Shown here: positions 1-9,136 of the stretch, piece by piece
How positions within the stretch are numbered: the first letter of the stretch is position 1
Layout of the letters: every line of letters starts with the position of its first letter
From: Actinobacteria bacterium IMCC19121
GTDB taxonomy: Bacteria > Actinomycetota > Actinomycetes > Nanopelagicales > Nanopelagicaceae
Assembly (NCBI GenBank): GCA_002284895.1
Contig: CP015605.1
Coordinates: forward strand, 1,054,001-1,118,000
Direction: 5' to 3'
DNA: 64,000 nt
The notes under the pieces: generated by a model
Seen by the model: only the letters and a program-made list of their open reading frames with translations
Database searches by the model: none
What the model was told of the DNA's origin: nothing
Position numbers and translations under genes: made by a program

Positions 1-1
1 A

Positions 2-1600
2 ACCACCGACGCCACAATGCTTAGCGATCTTTGCGAGATTTTTGGTGGTGGGGCAGTAGGGGTTGCCGGAAAATCTATTCCAGATTCAGATGTGCGCTCT
101 TCGACCTATCTGCGTCATCCAATCTTTAACACTATGCGCTCTGAAACTTCGATGCTGCGCTATTTGCGCACACTCTCTGATCGTGATTTAGCCTTAGATC
201 GCACCATGATTCCATTGGGTTCTTGCACAATGAAGCTCAATGCAACCACTGAGATGGAAGCTGTGACATGGCCTGAATTCTCTTCACTTCACCCATTTGC
301 ACCTGCCAAGCAGAACGCAGGATCGCGTGAACTCATGGCCCAACTCTCGGATTGGTTAGTCAAAATAACTGGTTACGACGCAGTTTCATTGCAACCAAAT
401 GCCGGTAGCCAAGGGGAGTTCGCAGGTCTTCTAGCTATTCGCAATTATCACGATTCACGTGGTGATCAGGGCCGCACTATTTGTTTGATTCCAAGCTCTG
501 CCCATGGAACCAATGCCGCAAGTGCGGTTATGGCTGGAATGCAGGTAGTTGTTGTTGAATGCGATGCACATGGAAACGTCAGTATTGATGATTTGAAGGC
601 AAAAATTGCCGAACATGCACAAACTTTGGCCGCAATCATGGTTACTTACCCATCTACCCATGGTGTTTTCGAATCAGCTATTACGCAATTGTGTGGTCTC
701 GTTCATGATGCAGGCGGTCAAGTGTATGTTGATGGAGCGAACTTGAATGCCTTGGTTGGTTTAGCTCAACCTGGAAAATTTGGCGCAGATGTTTCGCACT
801 TGAATCTGCATAAAACTTTTTGTATCCCACATGGTGGCGGGGGACCAGGTGTTGGACCAGTTATTTGCCGTTCACATTTAGCACCATTTTTACCAAATCA
901 TCCATTAGATGAATTAGCAGGACCTGCAACTGGCCCTGGACCTATTAGCGCTGCGCCATTTGGCTCTGCAAGCATCTTACCGATTTCTTGGGCCTACATT
1001 CGCATGATGGGTGGGGAAGGGTTAACTCTTGCAACATCCATTGCTATTTTGTCTGCTAACTACATGGCTGCAAAGTTGAACCCAATGTTTCCTGTTCTCT
1101 ATACCGGTGAAAATGGTCGTGTTGCACATGAATGTATTTTGGATCTCAGAGAGATAACCAAAGTAAGTGGAGTAACAGTCGATGACATCGCAAAGCGGTT
1201 GATGGATTATGGATTCCACGCGCCAACAATGAGTTTTCCTGTTGCAGGAACGCTGATGATTGAGCCAACTGAAAGTGAAGACATTGCTGAGATTGACCGC
1301 TTTATCGCCGCAATGACAGCCATTCACGCAGAAATCCAAGAGATCATGGATGGCAAGATTTCGGTGGAGGAGTCAGCATTGCGCCATGCTCCACACACCA
1401 TTGAATCTGTTGTGGCAGCTAATTGGGACCGTTCTTACTCACGTGAAGTGGGCGGACTACCATCAGTGCGAAATGGCCTTGTGAGCGGTGAAATCATCGG
1501 AATGCAGGGCAAGTACTGGCCGACGGTAGGGCGTATCGATGGCGCACACGGGGATAGGAACCTGATTTGCTCCTGCCCGCCTATATCTGAATTTGCTTAA
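2..1600 (+). CDS. gcvP: Glycine dehydrogenase (glycine cleavage P-protein), C-terminal part
   Basis: P-protein of the glycine cleavage system, a PLP enzyme that decarboxylates glycine and passes the aminomethyl group to lipoylated H-protein. The reading frame is open from base 2, so the gene is cut by the left edge; about 530 of the usual ~950 residues are visible. The PLP-binding motif [17 protein letters not shown] is present, with the lysine codon at 812-814. Upstream motifs typical of the C-terminal half, such as [12 protein letters not shown] and [10 protein letters not shown], are intact. The gene ends 16 bp from the convergent lnt; a short inverted repeat TTACAT-A-ATGTAA (1603-1615) fills the gap. 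No other gcv genes are in the window. Identification is secure. Confidence 0.96.
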   Translation, partial: TTDATMLSDLCEIFGGGAVGVAGKSIPDSDVRSSTYLRHPIFNTMRSETSMLRYLRTLSDRDLALDRTMIPLGSCTMKLNATTEMEAVTWPEFSSLHPFAPAKQNAGSRELMAQLSDWLVKITGYDAVSLQPNAGSQGEFAGLLAIRNYHDSRGDQGRTICLIPSSAHGTNAASAVMAGMQVVVVECDAHGNVSIDDLKAKIAEHAQTLAAIMVTYPSTHGVFESAITQLCGLVHDAGGQVYVDGANLNALVGLAQPGKFGADVSHLNLHKTFCIPHGGGGPGVGPVICRSHLAPFLPNHPLDELAGPATGPGPISAAPFGSASILPISWAYIRMMGGEGLTLATSIAILSANYMAAKLNPMFPVLYTGENGRVAHECILDLREITKVSGVTVDDIAKRLMDYGFHAPTMSFPVAGTLMIEPTESEDIAEIDRFIAAMTAIHAEIQEIMDGKISVEESALRHAPHTIESVVAANWDRSYSREVGGLPSVRNGLVSGEIIGMQGKYWPTVGRIDGAHGDRNLICSCPPISEFA

Positions 1601-1616
1601 CTTTACATAATGTAAC

Positions 1617-2990
1617 TTATCGGCGATATACATACGCTCGACAGGCAACCAAGAGCAGCCAGATCAGCGTCATTACTAAGGCCCAATCCCCATATCTATC
1701 CCTTGGTGATGTGCTGCTTGTTAGCCCAACCGAGGCATAAAGATGCTGCGCAGTTCCCATGTCACTCTTTTGTAGAACTTTTCCGTTGTAATCAATGACA
1801 GCTGAATATCCAGTTGTTGAAACAGATAAAACGTTTCTTGAATGTTCTATAGCTCTAATACGAGTTATTTGAAGTTGCTGGGCACTTTGCGCAGAATTCC
1901 CAAATGTTGCACTGTTAGTTTGAACAGCCAAAAGATTTGATGTTTTTGCTGCATCTTCAAGGATGCGATCATCTAGTAACTCATAGCAGATTACCGGCGC
2001 AATTTTGGCCTTGTTGATAGTGAAAATTGTCGACTCATTTCCGGGTGAGAAATCACGCACGTCATTAACTAAAGGCGAGATCTTTGATGCTAGAGATCGT
2101 ATTGGGATGTATTCACCAAATGGCGTTAGGTGTTGTTTCACATAGACATATTGCTGCTCTTTTGTCCACAATATTGATGTGTTCAAAATCTGTTCACCTT
2201 TACCAACAATTGCTCCAACAATTATCGGTTGTTCATAGCCATTGAGTGTCTCAAAGACATCTGGGTTACGAAACGGATCCACATCCACTGAATTCTCTGG
2301 CCAAAGAATAAAGTCGACATTCCTATTTTCCTTTAAAGCTTTCTCAGTCTCCTTAACGTGATTATAGAAAACTTGCTTTGCTCTGGAATTAAAATCTAAA
2401 CCCAATAGCGGCACATTACCTTGTATTAGTAATGCGTTCACTGTTTGATTTGTTGCAAAATTGAGTGGAATGAAAATTAAAAGCAATGGTAATACAACAA
2501 GAATTTTGAATTGTTTTTGAGTGAGCGCATAGAGAAACAGGGCTATAAGTACTGTGATTGCAGAAAGTGCAACCGCTCCCCCATGAGCTGCTATCTTGGC
2601 ATAAGGGGCATCAGCTTGTGAGTAGGCGATTCTGGCCCAACCAAAGCCTTCAAATGGAAATCTGTTGCGGATCTCTTCTAAGACAATGAAAATCAGCGGA
2701 AAGAATGATATTCCGAGGCGTTGAACTGCAACCAAGGGCAGATAAAACAAAGTTAAACCCACTGCAAGAATAGTCCACGGTAATGAACCCACATAAATAC
2801 TGGTCCAATGCAGCAGGATGAGATTAAACGTCAAAGCAAAAGTTAAAACACTGAGGTATTTTCGCTCACTTCTGGAGAGTGCAAACATTTGCAGAGCAAG
2901 TGCGATTGGTGCAACCCACCACAAGGCCACTGGTTCAAAAGCTAGGCTGAGAAGTAGTCCGCTGAGCGCGGATAAAAACAGATTTACCAA
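1617..2990 (-). CDS. lnt: Apolipoprotein N-acyltransferase
   Basis: Adds the third acyl chain to the N-terminal cysteine of lipoproteins at the cytoplasmic membrane. The 457-residue protein has an N-terminal half of several hydrophobic segments (residues 1-180) followed by a nitrilase-like domain. The expected Glu-Lys-Cys triad is visible: Glu232 in WPENS, Lys285 in VKQHLTPFGEY and Cys335 in VICYE. In mycobacteria this domain is often fused to or next to the polyprenol-mannose synthase Ppm; here it stands alone. Its start overlaps the 3' end of the upstream exonuclease gene by 7 bp, so it is probably the last gene of the helY-exonuclease-lnt transcript. Confidence 0.93.
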   Translation of the reverse strand: MVNLFLSALSGLLLSLAFEPVALWWVAPIALALQMFALSRSERKYLSVLTFALTFNLILLHWTSIYVGSLPWTILAVGLTLFYLPLVAVQRLGISFFPLIFIVLEEIRNRFPFEGFGWARIAYSQADAPYAKIAAHGGAVALSAITVLIALFLYALTQKQFKILVVLPLLLIFIPLNFATNQTVNALLIQGNVPLLGLDFNSRAKQVFYNHVKETEKALKENRNVDFILWPENSVDVDPFRNPDVFETLNGYEQPIIVGAIVGKGEQILNTSILWTKEQQYVYVKQHLTPFGEYIPIRSLASKISPLVNDVRDFSPGNESTIFTINKAKIAPVICYELLDDRILEDAAKTSNLLAVQTNSATFGNSAQSAQQLQITRIRAIEHSRNVLSVSTTGYSAVIDYNGKVLQKSDMGTAQHLYASVGLTSSTSPRDRYGDWALVMTLIWLLLVACRAYVYRR

Positions 2991-3886
2991 CCTAGTGCAC
3001 TGATCAAACGATCAACGCTGGCACCTAATCCATAGCGTTCCTTGAATTGGTAAATCTCTGAGAGGTCTTTAGGTGCTCTAGGCATCGAAAGATCAACTTG
3101 CGGAAGCGGTGCATTGCGAGCAACTTGGACAACCGTTGGGGCAATTTTGAGGTAATCAGCACCAGCAATAATTTTCTTAGCCAGTGCTGGAGGTAGTGAA
3201 TCGTGGGCAGCATGGGCTCCTGCCAAAGCTTGCTCAACATTTGCAAAATTGTTAGCGATTAATGCTGCGCCCTTTTCGCCTATGCCTTTTACTCCAGGTA
3301 ATCCATCGGAGGGGTCACCACGAAACATGGCAAATAATGCATAGCGATCTCCTGGTATCGCATATTTTTTAGCAATATATGCATAATCAACCAAATCGTG
3401 TTGAGAAATACCTTTTGCTAAATAGACCACTTTGATGTCACGTTTATCATCGACCATCTGGAAAAGATCTCTATCTCCAGTAACAATGCGGATGGGTCCC
3501 TTTTCGGTCTCTGCATAGGTAGCCATCACATCATCAGCCTCATAGTCATCAACACCCACTACTGGGATTCCAAAGAGATCCAATAAATCCAGAAGAATAG
3601 GAATCTGCGGAGTAAGAGTTTCAGGCTCTTCTTCCTCATCCCCCTCCTCTTCTAAACGATTAGCTTTGTAGTCAGGAAAAAGTTCCACGCGCCATGAAGG
3701 TCGCCAATCACCATCTAGACAGGCAACCAAGCGATTCGGTTTATAGACCGACAGTAAACGTGCAGTCATGTCTATATATCCACGTATCGCATTAACGGGA
3801 GTTCCGTCAGGTGCCGTTAACGTGTCCGGCATTCCGTAGTAAGCGCGATACCAAAGTGATGCGCTATCTAGAAGCATTAATGTCAT
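2984..3886 (-). CDS. 5'-3' exonuclease (PolA N-terminal-like, FEN family)
   Basis: Stand-alone 5' nuclease resembling the N-terminal domain of DNA polymerase I, which removes RNA primers or flaps. The 300 residues carry the metal-binding acidic residues of the family: Asp near residue 7 in LLDSAS, the YEADDVMA motif, and TGDRDLFQ. A helix-hairpin-helix GLPGVKGIGEKGA is present for DNA backbone contact. A Glu/Asp-rich insert EEEGDEEEEPE lies near residue 80. The ATG overlaps the helY stop as ATGA, implying translational coupling. Actinobacteria commonly carry such a protein next to helY besides PolA. Confidence 0.88.
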   Translation of the reverse strand: MTLMLLDSASLWYRAYYGMPDTLTAPDGTPVNAIRGYIDMTARLLSVYKPNRLVACLDGDWRPSWRVELFPDYKANRLEEEGDEEEEPETLTPQIPILLDLLDLFGIPVVGVDDYEADDVMATYAETEKGPIRIVTGDRDLFQMVDDKRDIKVVYLAKGISQHDLVDYAYIAKKYAIPGDRYALFAMFRGDPSDGLPGVKGIGEKGAALIANNFANVEQALAGAHAAHDSLPPALAKKIIAGADYLKIAPTVVQVARNAPLPQVDLSMPRAPKDLSEIYQFKERYGLGASVDRLISALGW

Positions 3887-6258
3887 AGATCTCCCATAAG
3901 GAATGCAACTACTCCCCTGTCGATGCGCTTAACTGCATCCTTGCATACTGGACGAAGCTTTTCACTTGCCGCAGCAATCTGATTCAGCAAATCCGAGAGT
4001 TGTTTAGTACTTCGAACAAAATCTCCAACCGACATATCTGTGCCTTTAAGAACGTTTTGCAAAGAGTTTCCATTTGCCCAGCGATATGAAACCCAGCAGA
4101 AACCAGCATCAGGTTGTCGCTGAGTTTTGACTCCGTACTCAGTTTCAAGTTCTTCTAGTTCTGCCCAGATCGAAATGACATCGGCAAGGGCACTGGAGAC
4201 CCGAGGGCTTGGCATCTTTGGTGCGACATTGTCGGCATTACGAGACTCAAAGATCATTGTTGAAACCACCGAGAGAAGTTCAGGGGCGTTGAGCTCATCC
4301 AAAATCCCACGGCGAATAGCTTCAGTTAACAGGAGATCTGATTCTGCATAAATTTTCGTAAGTATTTTGCCCTGTGTTGTTGGTTTTTCTCCCTCGATAT
4401 AGCCAAGATGCGTCAAAACCTGGCAAATCTGATCAAAAGTTTTTGCAATCACATGGGTGCGACTTTGCACGCGGGTTCGAAGACCTTCGTTTTCACGGTT
4501 AAGTCGTCCGGCTTTTTCTGCAAAACGCGAATGATCCTCGCGTTGGGCGCAAGCATGGCAACTATGGTTTCGTAGTCCTTTTCGCAAATCACTGAGATCA
4601 CCTTCTAACCTAGCTCTTTGTCGATTATCAAAAGTTTTCTTATGATCACGCTTTGAAAGAAGTGTTTCAACCTCTTTGATTTCACGGCGAATACCTGCGT
4701 ATTCCAAAAAATCTCCTAGATGACAAACTGCTTGAGAAAGCAGTTCTTCAATCGCAGCTTCATTCTTTGCAATCTGTCGAGATAGACCGACTACAGCGCG
4801 ATCTGCTTGAAACTGTGCAAATGATGACTCTAGAGATCGACGTGCTCGTTCTCGACCAAATCTAGCGATGAGATTAATTGACATGTTATATGTTGGTGCA
4901 AATGATGAACGCAGTGGATACGTACGAGTTGAAGCCAACCCCGCAGCTGATGCTGAATCAACCGTCGGAGACCACTGAATAACCGCGTTTCCTTCGATAT
5001 CGATTCCTCGTCGCCCCGCACGTCCAGTTAATTGTGTGTACTCCCCCGGAGTAATGGGAACATGAGATTCCCCGTTGTATTTGATCAATTTTTCCAGAAC
5101 CACAGTTCTAGCCGGCATGTTAATCCCTAACGCAAGAGTTTCAGTAGCAAAGACAGCTTTGATCAAACCTTTTTGGAAAAGCTCTTCAACGGCAGATTTA
5201 AAACTGGGAAGAAGTCCTGCATGGTGTGCGGCTATGCCGCGCTCTAATGCGCTCAACCATTCATCAAAGCCAAGCACTTCTAAATCTTCTTCAGCAATAT
5301 TTTGTGTGTATTTAAGCGCCGTTGCGCGAATCTCTTCACGTTCGGCCGTAGATGTAAGTCGTAATCCCGCATGCAGACACTGCTTAACTGCAGCATCGCA
5401 ACCAATTCTTGAGAAGATGAAGGTAATGGCCGGCAGCAAGTTTTGATGGGCCAATTTTTCAATGATGTCGGCTCTAGAGAGTCGGTCTTGCGCTTCATTG
5501 AATTTGCCTCGACGGTGTCGACTTATGGCAGCTTTGCGGACTGCTTCGCGCTCTCGTTGAAGGATTTCGGGATTGATCTGTCCAGGCTTATCGAAAAGAT
5601 CCAAAAGTCGATTACCAATAAGCACATGCTGATAAAGCGGGATAGGTCGAATTTCACTCACGATAACTTGAGTATTGCCTCGAACCTCACCCAGCCATTC
5701 ACCGAACTCTTCTGCGTTGGAAACAGTTGCTGAAAGTGAAATCACCTGCACACTCTCCATTAAATGGATGAGAACTTCTTCCCAAACTGCGCCTCGAAAC
5801 TTATCGGCCAAGTAGTGCACTTCATCCATGACTACATAACCCAGGTTGGTCAATGTATTAGAGCCTGAATAAAGCATGTTACGAAGAACTTCTGTGGTCA
5901 TTACAAGAACATCTGCTTCGCCATTGATGCTTGTGTCTCCAGTAAGGAGTCCGACCCGATCTTCACCAAACATTGCAACAAACTCAGAATACTTCTGATT
6001 TGAAAGTGCCTTTATCGGTGTGGTGTAGAAACACTTTTTGCCTAATTTGAGTGCTAAGTGGGCGGCAAACTCACCAACGACGGTTTTTCCAGCACCCGTT
6101 GGAGCTGCAACTAATACACCGCTCCCCTCTTCAACTGCATGGCACGCCGCAACTTGAAAGGGATCGAATTCGAAATCAAAGCTCTGGACAAAGGCCGTTG
6201 TCTCCTTGTATTGATTGCGAACTTTGGCTGCAGCGAATTTCTCTGCCGGAGTGGTCAT
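3883..6258 (-). CDS. helY: DEAD/DEAH-box helicase of the HelY (Ski2/Mtr4-like) family
   Basis: Superfamily 2 helicase of the actinobacterial HelY family, thought to act on RNA or nucleic-acid duplexes. Taking the ATG at 6258 gives 791 residues and makes a 4-bp ATGA overlap with the upstream lipid kinase gene; the frame extends 11 codons further but only into the kinase gene. Visible motifs are Walker A APTGAGKT (residues 52-59), DEVH (145-148), LSATVSNAEEF and the motif VI region QLTGRAGRRGID. The C-terminal part holds a basic stretch and a C-H-x-C-A-C cluster (NHSCHACAQRE). The neighbours tatC/tatA and pafBC match the mycobacterial Rv2092c region. Confidence 0.92.
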   Translation of the reverse strand: MTTPAEKFAAAKVRNQYKETTAFVQSFDFEFDPFQVAACHAVEEGSGVLVAAPTGAGKTVVGEFAAHLALKLGKKCFYTTPIKALSNQKYSEFVAMFGEDRVGLLTGDTSINGEADVLVMTTEVLRNMLYSGSNTLTNLGYVVMDEVHYLADKFRGAVWEEVLIHLMESVQVISLSATVSNAEEFGEWLGEVRGNTQVIVSEIRPIPLYQHVLIGNRLLDLFDKPGQINPEILQREREAVRKAAISRHRRGKFNEAQDRLSRADIIEKLAHQNLLPAITFIFSRIGCDAAVKQCLHAGLRLTSTAEREEIRATALKYTQNIAEEDLEVLGFDEWLSALERGIAAHHAGLLPSFKSAVEELFQKGLIKAVFATETLALGINMPARTVVLEKLIKYNGESHVPITPGEYTQLTGRAGRRGIDIEGNAVIQWSPTVDSASAAGLASTRTYPLRSSFAPTYNMSINLIARFGRERARRSLESSFAQFQADRAVVGLSRQIAKNEAAIEELLSQAVCHLGDFLEYAGIRREIKEVETLLSKRDHKKTFDNRQRARLEGDLSDLRKGLRNHSCHACAQREDHSRFAEKAGRLNRENEGLRTRVQSRTHVIAKTFDQICQVLTHLGYIEGEKPTTQGKILTKIYAESDLLLTEAIRRGILDELNAPELLSVVSTMIFESRNADNVAPKMPSPRVSSALADVISIWAELEELETEYGVKTQRQPDAGFCWVSYRWANGNSLQNVLKGTDMSVGDFVRSTKQLSDLLNQIAAASEKLRPVCKDAVKRIDRGVVAFLMGDL

Positions 6259-7124
6259 GGCATCCACGTCATTAATGCCTTGGGTACACACGTGGCATTA
6301 ATAGGGAGCTGACCAATTCGTTCCCCATCTGCATATGCAACTGCATCAGCGCTGATGCTCACATTTTTGCTGCGCACAATCTCAACGGCAGGATGCGTAA
6401 CGTGGCTTCCTTTAAAGACTCTAGGAAAGACTTTTATGAACTCCAGTTTCGAAATTGGATGCAGAACCATGACATCGAAATAGCCATCTGTGAGATCAGC
6501 TTCTGGGCAAACCAGCATTCCGCCACCGTATGAGCGTCCATTAGAGACAGCGATGAGCATGGCTTGAGTGGAAATAGTGCGATCATCCAGAACTATTTCA
6601 TAATGACGCGGTGCAAAGCGAGGCAGCTCAATTGCTATGGCTACGTTGTATTTGCTTGGACCTTTGGGCCACGACATCGTATTTGCCTTCTCGTTAACAA
6701 TTGAATCAAATCCAGTTGAGAGAATCGCACCGAACCATTCACCATCTACTAGCCCAAGATCGACTGATTGTGGCTTCGTGTTTAAAACAGAATCAAGGAT
6801 GACATCCACATGATCGAGTGACCAACCAAGAGTGCGTACGAAATCATTTCCTGTGCCGGCAGGTATGAGCGCCAGTGGCACCTGTGCCGGAGTAGTTTTC
6901 TGCAAAACTAAATGAAAAAGTCCATCACCACCAACAGCAATCACACCATCGCAATCTGGATTTCGATCCAGGAATCGCTGCAATAAATCTGCCTGATCAA
7001 TTCCATTTCGCCCGATAATGATTTCGTAGCTAATTCCATGGCTATTGAGATAACCGGCAACATGAGTGCCAACAGTGGCGCCTTTTCCTTGACCAGAAAC
7101 CGGATTGATTATTAAGGCCCACAT
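6255..7124 (-). CDS. Diacylglycerol kinase family lipid kinase
   Basis: DagK/YegS-like lipid kinase with the DAGK catalytic domain. The nucleotide-binding glycine motif GGDGLFHLV and the conserved GTGNDFVR are both present, as is the N-terminal NPVSGQGKG. The ATG at 7124 is preferred over the TTG at 7130: a purine-rich GGGGA lies seven bases upstream and family members start at the beta-strand WALIINP. The product is 289 residues. Substrate could be diacylglycerol, another lipid such as a sphingoid base or a glycolipid precursor; the sequence does not decide. The gene is 11 bp after tatC and overlaps helY by 4 bp. Confidence 0.88.
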   Translation of the reverse strand: MWALIINPVSGQGKGATVGTHVAGYLNSHGISYEIIIGRNGIDQADLLQRFLDRNPDCDGVIAVGGDGLFHLVLQKTTPAQVPLALIPAGTGNDFVRTLGWSLDHVDVILDSVLNTKPQSVDLGLVDGEWFGAILSTGFDSIVNEKANTMSWPKGPSKYNVAIAIELPRFAPRHYEIVLDDRTISTQAMLIAVSNGRSYGGGMLVCPEADLTDGYFDVMVLHPISKLEFIKVFPRVFKGSHVTHPAVEIVRSKNVSISADAVAYADGERIGQLPINATCVPKALMTWMP

Positions 7125-7135
7125 ACACAAATCCC

Positions 7136-7951
7136 CTATTCGCTTATGGGAGATGGTGCATCGATCGCGGTGGATTCGATTTCTATTTTTCCCGCGCGCT
7201 TATCACGGCGTTTATCAACAAGTAGGGCTATTCCCCCGGCAGCGAAATAAAGCATGACCAGTGGCACAGCCAGTAGAGCCATTGTTAGTGGATCTGCCGT
7301 TGGCGTGAAGGCAGCAGTGAAGAGAACAATGCAGAAAACCCATATTCTCCATGGGCGAAGAATCGTTTCACCGCGTAAGAAGCCGATGAGATTAAACGTG
7401 ATCAAGAAAATAGGCAGTTCAAATGCCAAACCAAACAGGAGAATGATTCGCATGACGAAATCAAGATAGTCATCAAATCGAACCAAGTTAGACAAAGCGT
7501 TTGGAGTGAAACCAAAAAGAACCTTAATTGCAACAGGCAGGATGAGATATCCCAGAGTTGCGCCAGCTGCAAAGAATGGTGTTGCAGATACTAAGAAGAG
7601 AACTGAGTTGCGCTTCTCTTTGCGGTGCAGACCAGGTGCGATGAAAGCCCACAACTGATAGAGCCAAAAGGGTGCCGCGACGATGACACCTGATAAGAGT
7701 GCAACTTTGATTTGCAAATTCAGGGGCCCGAGAACTCCACTAATGTAGAGAGCGCCGCAATTAGTATCACCATTGCGCTGGGCCTCGGCCAAATCGCAAA
7801 CTGGCAAAGCAAGTGTTGTAATAATCGAGTTATAGAAGTACCAACCCAAGCCAGATGCTAAGAGAATCGCGACAGATGCGCGAACTACTCTCTTACGAAG
7901 TTCTCGTAAATGATCTAGTAATGGCATCCGTGCGTCTTGAGAAGACGCCAT
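7136..7951 (-). CDS. tatC: Twin-arginine translocase subunit TatC
   Basis: Integral-membrane core of the Tat translocase, which recognises twin-arginine signal peptides and exports folded proteins. At 271 residues it has the six hydrophobic segments of the family and the conserved N-terminal HLRELRKR, plus the Glu/Arg pair in FLRGETILRPWRIW. It follows tatA by 6 bp. A perfect 7-bp inverted repeat (GCGTCTT-GAG-AAGACGC, 7932-7948) covers codons 2-6. The second Met (codon 9) is an alternative start, but ...DARMPLLDHLRELR fits family N-termini. No tatB is present here, as is usual in this region of actinobacterial genomes. Confidence 0.93.
   Translation of the reverse strand: MASSQDARMPLLDHLRELRKRVVRASVAILLASGLGWYFYNSIITTLALPVCDLAEAQRNGDTNCGALYISGVLGPLNLQIKVALLSGVIVAAPFWLYQLWAFIAPGLHRKEKRNSVLFLVSATPFFAAGATLGYLILPVAIKVLFGFTPNALSNLVRFDDYLDFVMRIILLFGLAFELPIFLITFNLIGFLRGETILRPWRIWVFCIVLFTAAFTPTADPLTMALLAVPLVMLYFAAGGIALLVDKRRDKRAGKIEIESTAIDAPSPISE
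7932..7948 (-). repeat. Hairpin at the tatA/tatC junction
   Basis: A perfect inverted repeat with 7-bp arms (GCGTCTT / AAGACGC) and a 3-base loop sits directly behind the tatC start codon, only 9 bases after the tatA stop. It could hold back ribosomes on tatC or protect the 3' end of a processed tatA message. TatA is needed in excess over TatC, so this is a plausible place for such control, but the function is inferred. Confidence 0.5.
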
Positions 7952-7957
7952 CAGAAT

Positions 7958-8143
7958 TTACTTGTCTGTAGGGGTTTCGCCGTCAGCCTTCTTTTCTTCG
8001 GCTGTCATTTCCTTCATTTCGCTCTTGAATATGCGCATTGAGCGTCCAAGTGAGCGAGCTGAATCAGGAAGACGCTTTGCGCCAAAGAGAACAAGAACAA
8101 CGATCAGAAGAATCAAAATATGGCTAGGTTCACGTAAGAACAT
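7958..8143 (-). CDS. tatA: Twin-arginine translocase subunit TatA
   Basis: Pore-forming Tat subunit of 61 residues. It has one N-terminal transmembrane helix (about residues 7-20), the [27 protein letters not shown] hinge and amphipathic helix spread over residues 20-46, and a short charged tail rich in Glu, Lys and Asp. The conserved Phe-Gly after the helix is present. A GGGAG Shine-Dalgarno sequence lies 8 bases before the ATG. It is the first gene of a tatA-tatC-lipid kinase-helY-exonuclease-lnt run. The 72 bp upstream separate it from pafC and are the only likely promoter site for this group. Confidence 0.94.
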   Translation of the reverse strand: MFLREPSHILILLIVVLVLFGAKRLPDSARSLGRSMRIFKSEMKEMTAEEKKADGETPTDK

Positions 8144-8215
8144 GGCAAACTCCCTGCAGTTAGAAGTACTTAAGCGGCAAGGCTACCCCAGAGCCCTGAA
8201 AATTGGCTAGGCGGG

Positions 8216-9136
8216 TTAGTGAGCCGGATAACGATCGAGTATCAGTTGGGCCTTTTTGGCTATTTCCAGGGCCAAATCGCCAGGTTCAAGGAGAACTGCG
8301 CTACCCGATGAGGCAAAAACGCTCCTAATGATCCATTGGCGAGAAAAAGATTGAATCTGCACTTTCTCATTGACAGGTGCATTATCTAACCCAAATCTTT
8401 CCTTCATTAATCTTGCTCTCGAGTTAATAGAGATGTGCGATGCGAACTCTGCATTCTCACTAGAAGCCTCTCTGGATATCACCTTCTGGGTGTTACTTGA
8501 AACCTTGAGAGATTGAATTCGTTCTAAGCGAAATACTCTAAACGCGCATGCGCTATGGCAATAGGCAAAGAGGTATTCAACCCCATCCTCTGTGCGCAGT
8601 TCTAGTGGCGTGATCTCGCGCTCAGTAAAACTATCGCTATAGAGTGAATGATAAGAAATTTCTAAATTAACCTGCTTGTGCAAACTCTGTTCTATCTGGG
8701 CCCTGAGCGCACTTGATACGGGATCTGCGGCACGAAAAGTGGCGTTCATACCCACTTTTTCACTTAATCGTTGCGAGAGAGTTTGAACCTTAGAGGCTAT
8801 ATCTTCGTTGTTCGGTAGTGATTCACGAACTAAATCTAGGCCCAGTAAAAGCGAGATGATTTCTTCGCTGCTCAATGTGCGCGGAGATTTGAGTGTTGGT
8901 GCATTTCGAATTGTGACAAATCCAGATTCAAAAGACAGATCCATTAATTCAAGAGCTGTATACCCGGGCAGTCCACACATCCATAGAGTTGTTAAATCAG
9001 CACTCATCTGTGATGTTGTCACATCGAATGCCTTTGCGAGATCTGCAATAGCAATCCCTTGATTAGCACTTATGTAGGGAACCAGAGCCAACAAACGTTC
9101 TGTGTGGATAATTGGTGCAGGTTTTGCCTTAGCCAT
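8216..9136 (-). CDS. pafC: WYL-domain transcriptional regulator PafC
   Basis: Second half of the PafB-PafC pair, the activator of the mycolicin-independent (LexA/RecA-independent) DNA damage response in mycobacteria. The 306 residues include an N-terminal helix-turn-helix (around residues 25-60, AIADLAKAFDVTTSQMSADL) and a central WYL domain in which the motif region reads EYLFAYCHSACAFRVFRLERI. A C-terminal WCX extension follows. The ATG overlaps the pafB stop by 8 bp, consistent with equimolar heterodimer synthesis. The name pafC comes from its position after pafB and next to tatA. Confidence 0.88.
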   Translation of the reverse strand: MAKAKPAPIIHTERLLALVPYISANQGIAIADLAKAFDVTTSQMSADLTTLWMCGLPGYTALELMDLSFESGFVTIRNAPTLKSPRTLSSEEIISLLLGLDLVRESLPNNEDIASKVQTLSQRLSEKVGMNATFRAADPVSSALRAQIEQSLHKQVNLEISYHSLYSDSFTEREITPLELRTEDGVEYLFAYCHSACAFRVFRLERIQSLKVSSNTQKVISREASSENAEFASHISINSRARLMKERFGLDNAPVNEKVQIQSFSRQWIIRSVFASSGSAVLLEPGDLALEIAKKAQLILDRYPAH

